From positions 310,001 to 374,000 of the forward strand of contig NZ_CP015423.1 of the NCBI RefSeq assembly GCF_001719045.1: DNA of 64,000 bases. Reading direction: 5' to 3'. A program made the position numbers and the translations under genes. The notes beneath the pieces were generated by a model that saw only the letters and a list, made by a program, of their open reading frames with translations, had not been told where the DNA came from and ran no database searches. Shown here piece after piece: positions 44,237 to 52,880 of this stretch (its first letter is position 1; each line of letters opens with the position of its first letter). This stretch comes from Paenibacillus polymyxa (GTDB taxonomy: Bacteria; Bacillota; Bacilli; Paenibacillales; Paenibacillaceae).

Positions 44237-45235
44237 TTAATTCAATATATCCCGTTTCGTAAAGACGGCGAATGAAACAATCAATGCCGCAGCCCCCCAA
44301 ATGCCCAGCACAGCTAAAGAAAAGGGTAAGGTCATTCCCTCAATCGGGGCGGGGCTTCCAGATAAATAATCGGTTAATTCGAGGTTAACCATAAATAAAT
44401 ATTTAGCACTCTGCCAAGATGAAGCCATGTTTGTCAAAATAGTGCCCGAAATAAGCGCAGCCATCATGACCACGATACTTGCCGCCGTACTTCGTACCAG
44501 GACAGATACCATAAAGGCTAACGAAGCTACCACAAGACTGACAAACCAGATCAATCCGGCTTGCAGCATCAGATAATGCCATTGTGGAATCGCATGTACA
44601 GCAGACAAATCCACCGTCGATCCAACAATTTGAAATCCGGTAAATACCGGAACATTAAAACCGCGAAAACCAAAAAACAAGCCTGATATGAGATAGCTAA
44701 TTATAAATACAGCCAAAATGATGAGCGAGACGAACATATACAATGTCAACAGCTTGCTCAGCAGTATTTTCCACCGCCTGACTGGGCGAGTCAGCAACAT
44801 TTTTATCGTGCCTGTCGTCCGTTCTCCAGAAACCAAGTCGGAGGCAATGGCCATAATCAACAGCGGAACGAACAGATTTATGGAATTATCCATAAACTCT
44901 CTGGTAAAGGTGACGCCACTCGGCTCATTAGGATTCACATCATTCTCCAAATAATATTGCATCTGCTGCACAAAGACCCGACGATAGGTCTTCCATTCCT
45001 CGGGAACCCGGTCACTTCCCAGCGAGTTCTGGTTATCGGTAATGGCCTGACGTAGTTCGAGCCGCCAATCATTGCCGAATTTTTCGCGATTGTTTTCTGC
45101 CACTTTCATCTGAGCGTACGTAAAAATCGGCACAAGCACAAGTAAAACAAGTAAAATGACATAAAATCGTTTCTTCTTGATAATTTTGAGCGTTTCATTT
45201 TGTACGAGCGGTAAAATGTTATTCAAGTATCTCAC
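44237..45235 (-). CDS. ABC-2 type transporter permease
   Basis: Membrane subunit of an ABC exporter of the NatB/BcrB kind: one N-terminal membrane segment (FYVILLVLLVLVPIFTYAQM), a large extracytoplasmic loop, then five segments beginning at FVPLLIMAIASDLVSGERTTGT, the conserved GERxxGT motif. The frame opens with GTG at 45235, overlapping the ATPase gene by 17 bases; TTG at 45226 has a better-spaced AAGG and could be the true start. Last gene of the SGNH hydrolase-ABC operon. Confidence 0.88.
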   Translation of the reverse strand: MRYLNNILPLVQNETLKIIKKKRFYVILLVLLVLVPIFTYAQMKVAENNREKFGNDWRLELRQAITDNQNSLGSDRVPEEWKTYRRVFVQQMQYYLENDVNPNEPSGVTFTREFMDNSINLFVPLLIMAIASDLVSGERTTGTIKMLLTRPVRRWKILLSKLLTLYMFVSLIILAVFIISYLISGLFFGFRGFNVPVFTGFQIVGSTVDLSAVHAIPQWHYLMLQAGLIWFVSLVVASLAFMVSVLVRSTAASIVVMMAALISGTILTNMASSWQSAKYLFMVNLELTDYLSGSPAPIEGMTLPFSLAVLGIWGAAALIVSFAVFTKRDILN

Positions 45236-46295
45236 CTTCCGTCATTTTCAGGAATAGCTGCTCCAGTGTAGGATTGATTTTGGTTACACCTTTAACGGAA
45301 ATACCGGAAGCCGTCATTTGTGTCACCAGCTCCGCAATATGCTCTTCATCCATTTCTGTAAAAATTGCATCGGCTCCGCTGCCTGCAACAATGCTGTCAT
45401 CAATTAATTCATCGGCATTCGTAATCATTTGCACATGCGGAGAATTTTGCAATATGGCCAGACCCTGATCACGAGGCTCCAGTTGCCAAACGGCCATGTG
45501 CGAGTGCGTCTCAACCAGTTCCCGTACTCCACCTACAGCTAGCACCTTTCCCCGACTTATAATTGCCACCCGATCACATAGCAGCTGGATTTCGCTGAGC
45601 AAATGGCTGGAAACAAATACAGCCATGCCTTCTGCCGCTAGCAAACGGATAAAAGCTCTCATTTCCTTGATCCCCTTGGGGTCTAACCCGTTCGTCGGTT
45701 CATCCAAAATGAGTAATTTCGGTCTACCTAGCAAGGCTTGGGCTATACCAAGGCGCTGGCGCATTCCGAGAGAATACGTACTTACTTTATCATGGATACG
45801 GCGATCGAGCCGAACCAGCTCAACGACTTCGCGGATACGCTGCTCGTCTACACCAGGCTGCATACGGGCAAAATGCTCTAAATTCTCCCACCCTGTCAGG
45901 TAGCTGTACACCTCTGGATTTTCCACAATAGAACCAATATGCCGTAAAGCTTGCTCAGGGTCACGATTTACATTATGACCACAGACGGTAATCGTCCCTT
46001 CCGTAGGCTTAATTAAATCGACCAGCATACGAATAGTCGTCGTTTTTCCAGCCCCATTAGGACCAAGAAATCCGAAAATTTCACCCGCACGAACGTCGAA
46101 TGTGACATCATGAATGATCATTTTGCGTTTGATACGTTTCTTAATGTGCTGAACAGAGAGAACTGTTTCGGTATTGCTTCTGTCTCTGCCTCCGCTGCCA
46201 ACCTGATTGGCGGAATGGAAACTGGACAATGCATCCCTTGATGTCGAATTTTCGGTTATTCCAGCCCCGGTTTTGTCAGCAGATTGGATGCTCAT
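45219..46295 (-). CDS. ABC-2 type exporter ATP-binding protein
   Basis: ATPase of the same exporter. Walker A GPNGAGKTTT, signature YSLGMRQRL, Walker B LLILDEPTNGLD and H-loop VSSHLLSE are intact. A 45-residue Ser/Thr-rich N-terminal extension precedes the domain, and a C-terminal regulatory region ends in PTLEQLFLKMTEG, typical of BcrA/NatA-like proteins (bacitracin or antimicrobial-peptide resistance and sodium export). Its ATG overlaps the SGNH hydrolase stop by four bases. Substrate unknown. Confidence 0.92.
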   Translation of the reverse strand: MSIQSADKTGAGITENSTSRDALSSFHSANQVGSGGRDRSNTETVLSVQHIKKRIKRKMIIHDVTFDVRAGEIFGFLGPNGAGKTTTIRMLVDLIKPTEGTITVCGHNVNRDPEQALRHIGSIVENPEVYSYLTGWENLEHFARMQPGVDEQRIREVVELVRLDRRIHDKVSTYSLGMRQRLGIAQALLGRPKLLILDEPTNGLDPKGIKEMRAFIRLLAAEGMAVFVSSHLLSEIQLLCDRVAIISRGKVLAVGGVRELVETHSHMAVWQLEPRDQGLAILQNSPHVQMITNADELIDDSIVAGSGADAIFTEMDEEHIAELVTQMTASGISVKGVTKINPTLEQLFLKMTEGEILE

Positions 46296-47206
46296 TGCTT
46301 GTTTCCTCCCTTTTTCACTTCAGCGGGTTGGCTACTTGTAGACTGTTGTTCATTATCCACTTTATCGGCATCCTTCGTGTTTGCAACTGCAAACCCTTGC
46401 GCGATACGTTCAGCGATTGCCTGATAGCCCTGTCCGTTTGGATGAAAATGATCGGATGATAAATAGACGGGCAAATTTTGCTGGAATAAATCGAAAGTTG
46501 GAACCAGAGTCATATTGCTGTTTTGGTTGGTAATTGCCACGGCAGCCAGATTCCATTCTGTTACTACAAGATTACCGGGAATTTTCATTTCCTGCAGATC
46601 ACTGAATGGATTATATAATCCGACATAGATGATTTTAGCATTCGGATTGATTTTCCCTACCTTTGTCAGCACTTTTTGCAGACGTTTGGCGGCATCAGGC
46701 ACAGCTTTACGCAAACCACTGAGTGTAGGCGGCTCTTTGCCAGTTTGGGCAGCCTGAGCTCCCTGAAATAAATCATTTCCGCCAATCGAGACAATAATGA
46801 CGTTAGCCTTTTTCAACACATAAGAAACACCTGGCTCATCCAGCTTGGTCAATAGTCCTTGAGTCGTCAGTCCATTAATCCCCAGATTATTTATGAGCTG
46901 AGCCTTATGGCCTTCCTGATTATTCAACAAGCTCACCGACCGACGCACAAAACCACTTCCGGAGTCATCCCCTGTGCCTTTGGCTAGCGAATCTCCAATG
47001 GCAGCTACCCGAAACTCTCCCGTCTGATTAGTAGCGGATGGCGCAGTTTGTGTCTGCGATGAACCGGAATGTACAGGTTGAGTGCTAACCATTGGCTCTG
47101 GAGCCGTGATACTTTGTACTGCTGTAAAAAATCCGTACAATAATAGCAATGTGGCGGCAATGGAAACGGAACCGACAGACCGCCAAATCCATTTTGATGA
47201 ATTCAC
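46292..47206 (-). CDS. SGNH/GDSL-type hydrolase, membrane-anchored
   Basis: Extracytoplasmic esterase/lipase-type hydrolase similar to B. subtilis YpmR. An N-terminal membrane segment (WIWRSVGSVSIAATLLLLYG) and Ser/Thr/Gln linker lead to SGNH block I (AIGDSLAKG), block III (SIGGNDLF) and block V (DHFHPNGQGY, catalytic Asp-His). A Ser/Lys-rich tail follows. The frame opens at 47266; GTG at 47206 is preferred because AGGAGGG lies 7 bases upstream. It is translationally coupled (ATGA) to an ABC exporter, so it may act on the exporter's cargo or share a stress role. Substrate unknown. Confidence 0.88.
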   Translation of the reverse strand: MNSSKWIWRSVGSVSIAATLLLLYGFFTAVQSITAPEPMVSTQPVHSGSSQTQTAPSATNQTGEFRVAAIGDSLAKGTGDDSGSGFVRRSVSLLNNQEGHKAQLINNLGINGLTTQGLLTKLDEPGVSYVLKKANVIIVSIGGNDLFQGAQAAQTGKEPPTLSGLRKAVPDAAKRLQKVLTKVGKINPNAKIIYVGLYNPFSDLQEMKIPGNLVVTEWNLAAVAITNQNSNMTLVPTFDLFQQNLPVYLSSDHFHPNGQGYQAIAERIAQGFAVANTKDADKVDNEQQSTSSQPAEVKKGGNKQ

Positions 47207-47331
47207 TCGTGTTCCCTCCTGATAGCTTAGTGAAATAAACATAAAGCTTCTCATATCATTTTGCAAATAAACCGTTCGGAATAAAAGCGCAATAAATGCT
47301 TAGAGTCACATATAATTTCCCATGAACATGC

Positions 47332-47359
47332 AAAAAAAGGATGGCAAATGACCATCCTT
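47332..47359 (-). terminator. Terminator of the AIM24 gene
   Basis: AAGGATGG pairs with CCATCCTT, followed by seven T on the minus strand. Confidence 0.9.
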
Positions 47360-47417
47360 ATATTATACTTTCTTCTGCGAACGGTTTATCCTCTCATCTC
47401 TAATCAGACGAATCAAA

Positions 47418-48098
47418 CTATTTGCTATCAGGGATAAAACTTTTGATCCATTGTCCAAAACTGCCCGGATTTCGACTTTGAATCAGTACCGTTCCTTCAC
47501 CGCGAAAGCGGCATACAAGTGCTTCTCCACTCGTTACGCTGGACAACCAGCCTTTAGATGCTTTTTCAATTTTATAATCCATATAATCCGGCCATGCCAC
47601 CAGATGAGCATTATCAATAATACGCTCCTCTCCTGAGGCGATATAAATGGGATGAATGGCTCCATAAGAGGACAGGAATACCGTACCTCGACCACTGATT
47701 TCTACGATAAAAAAACCTTCACCGGAAAATAAACCTTTCATCAGGTTTTGCATTTTGGTGCTAACCTCAATGCCTTCCGTACAAGCCAGAAAACCGTCCT
47801 TTTGGACGAACAGCCTATACGTGCCATCCAGTTCCACCGCTTGTACATCACCTATACTAGCAGGGGCTAACAACACCTCAGCCGGTCCCCGGGCTGCCCT
47901 CAGTTCTTGAAAAAAGAATTTTTCTCCGCTCAGCATTCTGCCTAAGCCACGTAACAATCCACCGTCTACCGTCCCCTTTATATCTACACTGGAAGACATG
48001 GAAACCATCGCTCCCATTTCTGCTTTAATCATTTCCCCGGGTTTCAACTGCACCTTGAGCATAGCAAAGGCACCTTCATGCACGATTTCGTAGCTCAT
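47418..48098 (-). CDS. AIM24/TIGR00266 family protein
   Basis: Beta-sandwich protein of the AIM24 family, function unclear in bacteria (named from a yeast mitochondrial protein). Characteristic pieces are LKPGEMIKAEMGAMVSMS, GEKFFFQEL, the pivot-like FSGEGFFIVEISGRGTVFLSSYGAIHPI and GSFGQWIKSFIP at the end. 226 residues, no signal peptide or membrane segment. Monocistronic with its own terminator. Confidence 0.88.
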   Translation of the reverse strand: MSYEIVHEGAFAMLKVQLKPGEMIKAEMGAMVSMSSSVDIKGTVDGGLLRGLGRMLSGEKFFFQELRAARGPAEVLLAPASIGDVQAVELDGTYRLFVQKDGFLACTEGIEVSTKMQNLMKGLFSGEGFFIVEISGRGTVFLSSYGAIHPIYIASGEERIIDNAHLVAWPDYMDYKIEKASKGWLSSVTSGEALVCRFRGEGTVLIQSRNPGSFGQWIKSFIPDSK

Positions 48099-48224
48099 TT
48101 GTTCACCTGGCTTTCCATAAGTAGTCTGATATCATTCAACTTGCTGCTATCATACTATAAATACGTCCCTTATGTCTTTTCTGGTATAAAGCAGTGGTTA
48201 TGCCACTGGCGGATGAAGAGACAC

Positions 48225-48256
48225 CAAAAGACCCGCTGAACCTGTCAGCGGGTCTC
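48225..48256 (-). terminator. Terminator of the CAP-domain gene
   Basis: GACCCGCTGA pairs perfectly with TCAGCGGGTC, with TTTT following on the minus strand. Confidence 0.8.
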
Positions 48257-48262
48257 TAGATT

Positions 48263-48303
48263 AACGTTATGTCACTATCTTTTCGTAGCAGCGACATAAC
48301 GTT
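48263..48303. repeat. 11-base inverted repeat
   Basis: AACGTTATGTC (48263-48273) and GACATAACGTT (48293-48303) are perfectly complementary with a 19-base loop, just after the CAP gene stop codon. No T-run follows, so it is not itself a terminator. Confidence 0.6.
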
Positions 48304-48324
48304 GGGAACGTATTTACTATCATC

Positions 48325-49065
48325 TTAGTTACGTGTGAACTCTTGTACCCAATACCCATTGTAGTAAGCTACACCGATTTGTGTAAACTCTGCCTTCAAA
48401 ATATTCTCACGATGTCCCTGACTGTTCATCCAGGCTTTCATCACTTCTTGTGGTGTTTGTTGTCCCATAGCAATATTCTCACCCGCATACGTATAAGTTA
48501 CACCGAATTTTTTCATCATATCAAATGGTGAACCATAGGTCGGTGATGTATGGGAAAAGTAATTGTTCGTACTCATATCCTTCGCCTTGACTAAGGCTAC
48601 TTCTGTAAGCTTCGCATTCGATGCGAGGGGCTTGAGACCTTTTTGGCTGCGCTCGTTATTTACAAGCTTTACAACCTCAGCTGCAAATTGGGACTTGCTG
48701 AGTTGTGCATTCGTACCTGCAGACTGACCCGCGCCTGAGTTTGTGTTTTGTTTTTGAGTCTGTTGCTTGGTACCAGACTGCGAAGCCTTTTGGCCACCCT
48801 GTTTGGTTGTTGTTTGTTTGCCAGATGAAGGATTTGCTGTTTTGTTTTTAGCCTTGTCCTTTTCAGAAACATCCTTAATTACGGTCTTTGTTATCGTAGT
48901 CGTCCCGTTGGACATATTGACGGTATATCCGTTATTTTGAAACCATTGTTGTAGTTGGGCAGTCAAATCGTCAGCTGGTGAAGCTGATGCCGGAACGATG
49001 AATCCTGCGGATAAAATGGCGCTAAGACTTCCCATCACCAGTGTTTTTTTCAACATATTCTTCAT
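48325..49065 (-). CDS. Secreted CAP-domain protein (YkwD-like)
   Basis: Exported protein with a signal peptide (cleavage near VPASASP), a Lys/Thr/Gln-rich low-complexity linker (residues about 60-125) and a C-terminal CAP/SCP domain: VVKLVNNERSQKGL, YFSHTSPTYG, YAGENIAMG and SQGHRENIL carry the family's His/Glu cavity residues. Similar to B. subtilis YkwD and to SafA-associated CAP proteins; function unknown, often linked to sporulation or the cell wall. Monocistronic. Confidence 0.9.
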   Translation of the reverse strand: MKNMLKKTLVMGSLSAILSAGFIVPASASPADDLTAQLQQWFQNNGYTVNMSNGTTTITKTVIKDVSEKDKAKNKTANPSSGKQTTTKQGGQKASQSGTKQQTQKQNTNSGAGQSAGTNAQLSKSQFAAEVVKLVNNERSQKGLKPLASNAKLTEVALVKAKDMSTNNYFSHTSPTYGSPFDMMKKFGVTYTYAGENIAMGQQTPQEVMKAWMNSQGHRENILKAEFTQIGVAYYNGYWVQEFTRN

Positions 49066-49185
49066 TTCGTCATCTCCTTGTTGTATAAATGCCTTGGTGT
49101 GAACGCGTCTGGTTACAACTTTGTAATCTTTACTCTAGCAGTATATCATGTTTTATAGCAGGATCAATGGTATAAAAGTTGGAAA

Positions 49186-49248
49186 AAAAATAGCCCCGCT
49201 CGGAATTGACCCATGCGGAACTAAGTTAAATATAGTGAGGCTTTAAGT
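49186..49248 (-). terminator. Possible terminator of purT-GNAT operon
   Basis: AGCCTC and GGGGCT can pair (one G-U) around an internal stem, followed by TATTTTTTTT on the minus strand. The U-tract is strong, the stem is not. Confidence 0.45.
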
Positions 49249-49273
49249 ATTAGATTGTCTTGTTATAGGCTGA

Positions 49274-49735
49274 TTATCTAAGCTTTTTGCTGAAACGGTA
49301 GCCTTGCTTTTCAAAGCCGATTCGGTTGTAGAAAGCTCGGGCCTCTACTTGTTTGATGCGGTTATTCGCTCCGGTAATGAATAAATGATAGCATCCTTGC
49401 GCACGTCCCCACTCCTCACCACAAGCCACCAAGCGCTTGCCAATGCCCTCGCCGCGATACTCCCCGCTCACGACCAGCATGGTGATTTGTACGGCAGGAT
49501 CAGGATAAGCCAAGCTTTGAGCCGTATGCATGCCGATTACTCCGACAACACGACCATCCATTTCTGCAACCATCATATTCGCTTGACTGTCCTCCCGCGC
49601 TGTTCCCATAACTTCTTTCATTACACCACAAGTCATCGGGTATCCGACTTCTCTTAGTAGTCCAGTTACGGCTTCGCAATCGCCAAGCTCTACGGAACGA
49701 ATTGTCAGTACTGGAATCATCACATTGTTAGACAT
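49274..49735 (-). CDS. GNAT-family N-acetyltransferase
   Basis: Acetyl-CoA-dependent acetyltransferase of 153 residues. The acetyl-CoA loop [18 protein letters not shown] (Q/RxxGxG/A type) is clear, as is the C-terminal [21 protein letters not shown]. It overlaps the end of purT by 8 bases with GGAGGT upstream, so it is coupled to purT. Acceptor substrate unknown; proximity to purT does not define it. Confidence 0.92.
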   Translation of the reverse strand: MSNNVMIPVLTIRSVELGDCEAVTGLLREVGYPMTCGVMKEVMGTAREDSQANMMVAEMDGRVVGVIGMHTAQSLAYPDPAVQITMLVVSGEYRGEGIGKRLVACGEEWGRAQGCYHLFITGANNRIKQVEARAFYNRIGFEKQGYRFSKKLR

Positions 49736-50912
49736 GATTTACCTCCACTTTCAGCATATTAGCAGCTTCTTTGGCCGTCTTCCGTGCTGTTTCCACATCT
49801 TCTGCAGCGCTAAGCGCTACAGCCATCCGGCGTCCCGGCTTGGTTTCAGGCTTCCCGAACACTCGCACCTGTGTCCGGGGTAGCAATAATGCATCATGCA
49901 GACCGCTTATTACGAAATCCCGCGTAGTCACTTCTGCCTTCAAAGTAGCTGAAGCTCCTGGTGTAAGCAGCGTGACGGATGGCACCGGGAATCCGAGAAT
50001 GGCCCGTACGTGAAGCGCAAATTCCGACAAATCCTGCGTAATCATGGTCACCATTCCTGTATCATGCGGACGAGGGGATACTTCACTGAATATGACGCCA
50101 TCAGCTGTTAAAAATAGCTCTACGCCAAACAATCCGTAACCACCCAGTTCATCCGTTATCCTACGGGCAATGTCTTCCGCTTCCGAAAGCTGCTTGTCCG
50201 TCATGCCATGAGGCTGCCAGGATTCGACATAATCCCCATCTTTCTGAATGTGGCCAATCGGTGGGCAAAAAGTCGTACCCAAAACCGATCTGACGGTCAA
50301 TAAGGTAATTTCGTTCTCAAACGGGACAAAAGCTTCAACAATGACACGTGTTGTTTTGGCACGCGCGCCTTCCAGCGCCGTATTCCAGCAGGATTCTGCA
50401 TCTTCGATTGCCCGGCATACAGACTGCCCTTTACCCGACGAACTCATCAAGGGCTTGACCACGCATGGCGTGCCCAGCTCATGAACCGCCGACCGCAACT
50501 GCTCAAAGTTATCTGCAAAACGATAGGCAGCAGTCGGAAGCTCTAATTTCTCGGCAGCCAGCCTGCGGATACCTTCCCGGTCCATCGTAAGACGGGCGGC
50601 ACGGGCCGTTGGTACTACGTGAAATCCTTCTTGCTCTAATTCTTCCAAAGCACCCGTAGCAATAGCTTCGATTTCAGGTACAATTATGTCGGGCTTTTCC
50701 TTACGAATTAGTGCCTTCAACGCCTCAGCATCCTGCATATCCAGACAGTGAGAGCGATGGGCCACCTGCATTGCTGGAGCCAGTTCATAGCGATCTACAG
50801 CAATACATTCCACGCCAAGCCGCTGAGCTTCAATAATGACTTCTTTTCCCAATTCGCCGCTACCCAGCAGCAGCATCTTCTTAGCCTTGGCAGAAAAAGG
50901 AGCACCCCACAT
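49728..50912 (-). CDS. purT: Formate-dependent phosphoribosylglycinamide formyltransferase PurT
   Basis: ATP-grasp enzyme making formyl-GAR from GAR, formate and ATP, the folate-independent third step of purine synthesis. [20 protein letters not shown] near the N-terminus, [15 protein letters not shown] (ATP-binding loop), GLFGVELFL and [14 protein letters not shown] are family motifs. 394 residues, normal. GGGGGAAG precedes the ATG. No purine riboswitch is visible upstream. It stands apart from any other pur gene. Confidence 0.95.
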   Translation of the reverse strand: MWGAPFSAKAKKMLLLGSGELGKEVIIEAQRLGVECIAVDRYELAPAMQVAHRSHCLDMQDAEALKALIRKEKPDIIVPEIEAIATGALEELEQEGFHVVPTARAARLTMDREGIRRLAAEKLELPTAAYRFADNFEQLRSAVHELGTPCVVKPLMSSSGKGQSVCRAIEDAESCWNTALEGARAKTTRVIVEAFVPFENEITLLTVRSVLGTTFCPPIGHIQKDGDYVESWQPHGMTDKQLSEAEDIARRITDELGGYGLFGVELFLTADGVIFSEVSPRPHDTGMVTMITQDLSEFALHVRAILGFPVPSVTLLTPGASATLKAEVTTRDFVISGLHDALLLPRTQVRVFGKPETKPGRRMAVALSAAEDVETARKTAKEAANMLKVEVNHV

Positions 50913-51041
50913 CTTGAACTCTTCCCCCTCTGACGAAATTGCTCTGATCTCTTTTCATCTTTATTTTCAGGGTTTAGCTCCAAGAATGCAATAGTGCTCG
51001 GCATTAAAATTTACAAAAAACGCGATTTTTTGATCTTTTTT

Positions 51042-52880
51042 TTACAAAAATCTGAACTGTGCTTCCACCAGCCCCCGATATATTCCATGTTTTTTCATCA
51101 ATTGTTCATGATTACCACTTTCTTGGATTTCCCCATGGTCCAGTACAACGATATGATCAGCATTACGGATGGTGGACAAACGGTGAGCGACCATAAAAGA
51201 AGTTCTGCCTTCTAGTAAAACCTGAAGAGCCTCCTGAATTTTCAACTCCGTTTCTGTATCAATACTAGCTGTGGCCTCATCTAGGATAAGAATTCGCGGA
51301 TTAGCCAGCAAGGCACGAGCAAAGGATAAGAGCTGTCGCTGGCCCATGGACAGCATTCCCCCCCGCTCCTCTACCTCTGTTTCATAGCCAGCTGGCAAGT
51401 GAACAATGAATTCATGAGCATTGACCGCCTTCGCAGCCGCTTCAATTTCCTCATCCGTTGCATCCAAACGGCCAAATCGAATATTATCACGGATCGTCCC
51501 CGAAAAAATAAATGTATCCTGAAGTACGATGCTAATCTGGCTTCGCAAGCTCTCCACCGTGACATCACGCACATCATGACCGTCAATCGTAAGCCGCCCT
51601 GACGTAATGTCATAAAAACGGCTTAGCAGATTAATAATTGTACTTTTACCTGATCCGGTATGACCCACAAGCGCTATAGATTGACCCGCCTCGACAGAAA
51701 GATTAATACCTTTAAGCGCCTGACGTCCCTTTTCATACTCAAAAATGACCTTTTCAAATTGGATGTCTCCCCGAATGGGCGGCAAGGCTATTGCTCCCGG
51801 TTTGTTTGCAATATTCGGCTGTTCATCCATAAACTCAAAAATTCGTTCTGACGAAGCCATCGCAACCAGTAACTGATTATACATTTGGCCCAGCCGATTA
51901 ATCGGCTCCCAAAAGTTCCCAACATAGTTAGCAAACGCAACCAGTAGTCCCACCGTCAGTTGATCTGTCTGAATTAAATGCGCTCCAAACCAGAATAGCA
52001 CAAGCGTACCAAATCCTCCGGTAATATCAATAAGTGGGCCAAAGACCTGATTCATGGCAGAAGCCTTATCCCACGATTTTTTGCTAGAGCTGTTCATGTC
52101 GTCGAAATAAGCCATGTTTTCCTGCTCCTGCGTATACGCTTGTGTCACACGAATCCCCTGAATAGACTCATTCAAATGAGAGTTGATACGCGAGTTCTTC
52201 ATACGCACTTCTTGCCAAGCGCGGCGGATGCGTACGCGCAGCTTGGTCGAGATCAAAAACATGATCGGAACAGTGACAATTACCGCTAAACCGAGCTTCC
52301 AGTTAATAAGCAGCAAAATGACAATAATTCCGAGAAGCTGTACGCAGTCAATCAGGACATTCACTGCACCGTTCGTAAATAGATCCTGTAGCGAGTTAAT
52401 GTCATTCGTCACGCGCACTAATACAGAACCTGCCGGTCTCTTATCAAAAAAGTTAAAAGATAGCTTTTGAATATGCTTGAACAAATCTTCACGCAAATCG
52501 TAAATAACCCGTTGACCGATAATATTGGTGAATTTAATGCGGTACGTGCTGGCTGCCCATTGAATTAAATATAACAAGAGCACGGCACCCGTGATGAGCA
52601 ACAGCAACTTTACGCTGGGCAGTGCAGGCCATGCGGGAGCAATTGCTTTATCAATGGCCAGACTGATCAAATAAGGAACGGTCAGCTTGGTAATGGTGCC
52701 GAGAATCATCATGACGAGAAGGATCGGCAAAATCTGACGGGCATAAGGCTTCATGTATGCCAGCAAACGTTTGAATTCTGACCAGTTAAACGGTTTGTCA
52801 ATGACATCATCATCTTGATAGACAAAGCGCTCATTCGTTGGTTTTTTTAACGGTTTGACTTTTTCTGCGGGTATATTCAT
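51042..52880 (-). CDS. Heterodimeric ABC exporter subunit, BmrD/YheH-like
   Basis: Membrane-ATPase half-transporter with six membrane segments and a C-terminal nucleotide-binding domain. Walker A LVGHTGSGKST, signature LSMGQRQL and Walker B ILILDEATASID keep the catalytic glutamate, so this is the consensus-site partner. Its ATG overlaps the stop of the partner gene by four bases. Together they resemble B. subtilis BmrCD, a multidrug exporter. Substrate unknown. Confidence 0.92.
   Translation of the reverse strand: MNIPAEKVKPLKKPTNERFVYQDDDVIDKPFNWSEFKRLLAYMKPYARQILPILLVMMILGTITKLTVPYLISLAIDKAIAPAWPALPSVKLLLLITGAVLLLYLIQWAASTYRIKFTNIIGQRVIYDLREDLFKHIQKLSFNFFDKRPAGSVLVRVTNDINSLQDLFTNGAVNVLIDCVQLLGIIVILLLINWKLGLAVIVTVPIMFLISTKLRVRIRRAWQEVRMKNSRINSHLNESIQGIRVTQAYTQEQENMAYFDDMNSSSKKSWDKASAMNQVFGPLIDITGGFGTLVLFWFGAHLIQTDQLTVGLLVAFANYVGNFWEPINRLGQMYNQLLVAMASSERIFEFMDEQPNIANKPGAIALPPIRGDIQFEKVIFEYEKGRQALKGINLSVEAGQSIALVGHTGSGKSTIINLLSRFYDITSGRLTIDGHDVRDVTVESLRSQISIVLQDTFIFSGTIRDNIRFGRLDATDEEIEAAAKAVNAHEFIVHLPAGYETEVEERGGMLSMGQRQLLSFARALLANPRILILDEATASIDTETELKIQEALQVLLEGRTSFMVAHRLSTIRNADHIVVLDHGEIQESGNHEQLMKKHGIYRGLVEAQFRFL

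Noticed and set aside
51012..51032. CAAAAAA/TTTTTTG hairpin after the BmrD-like gene as terminator
   Set aside because: The stem is almost all A-U and no separate U-tract follows; too weak to call.
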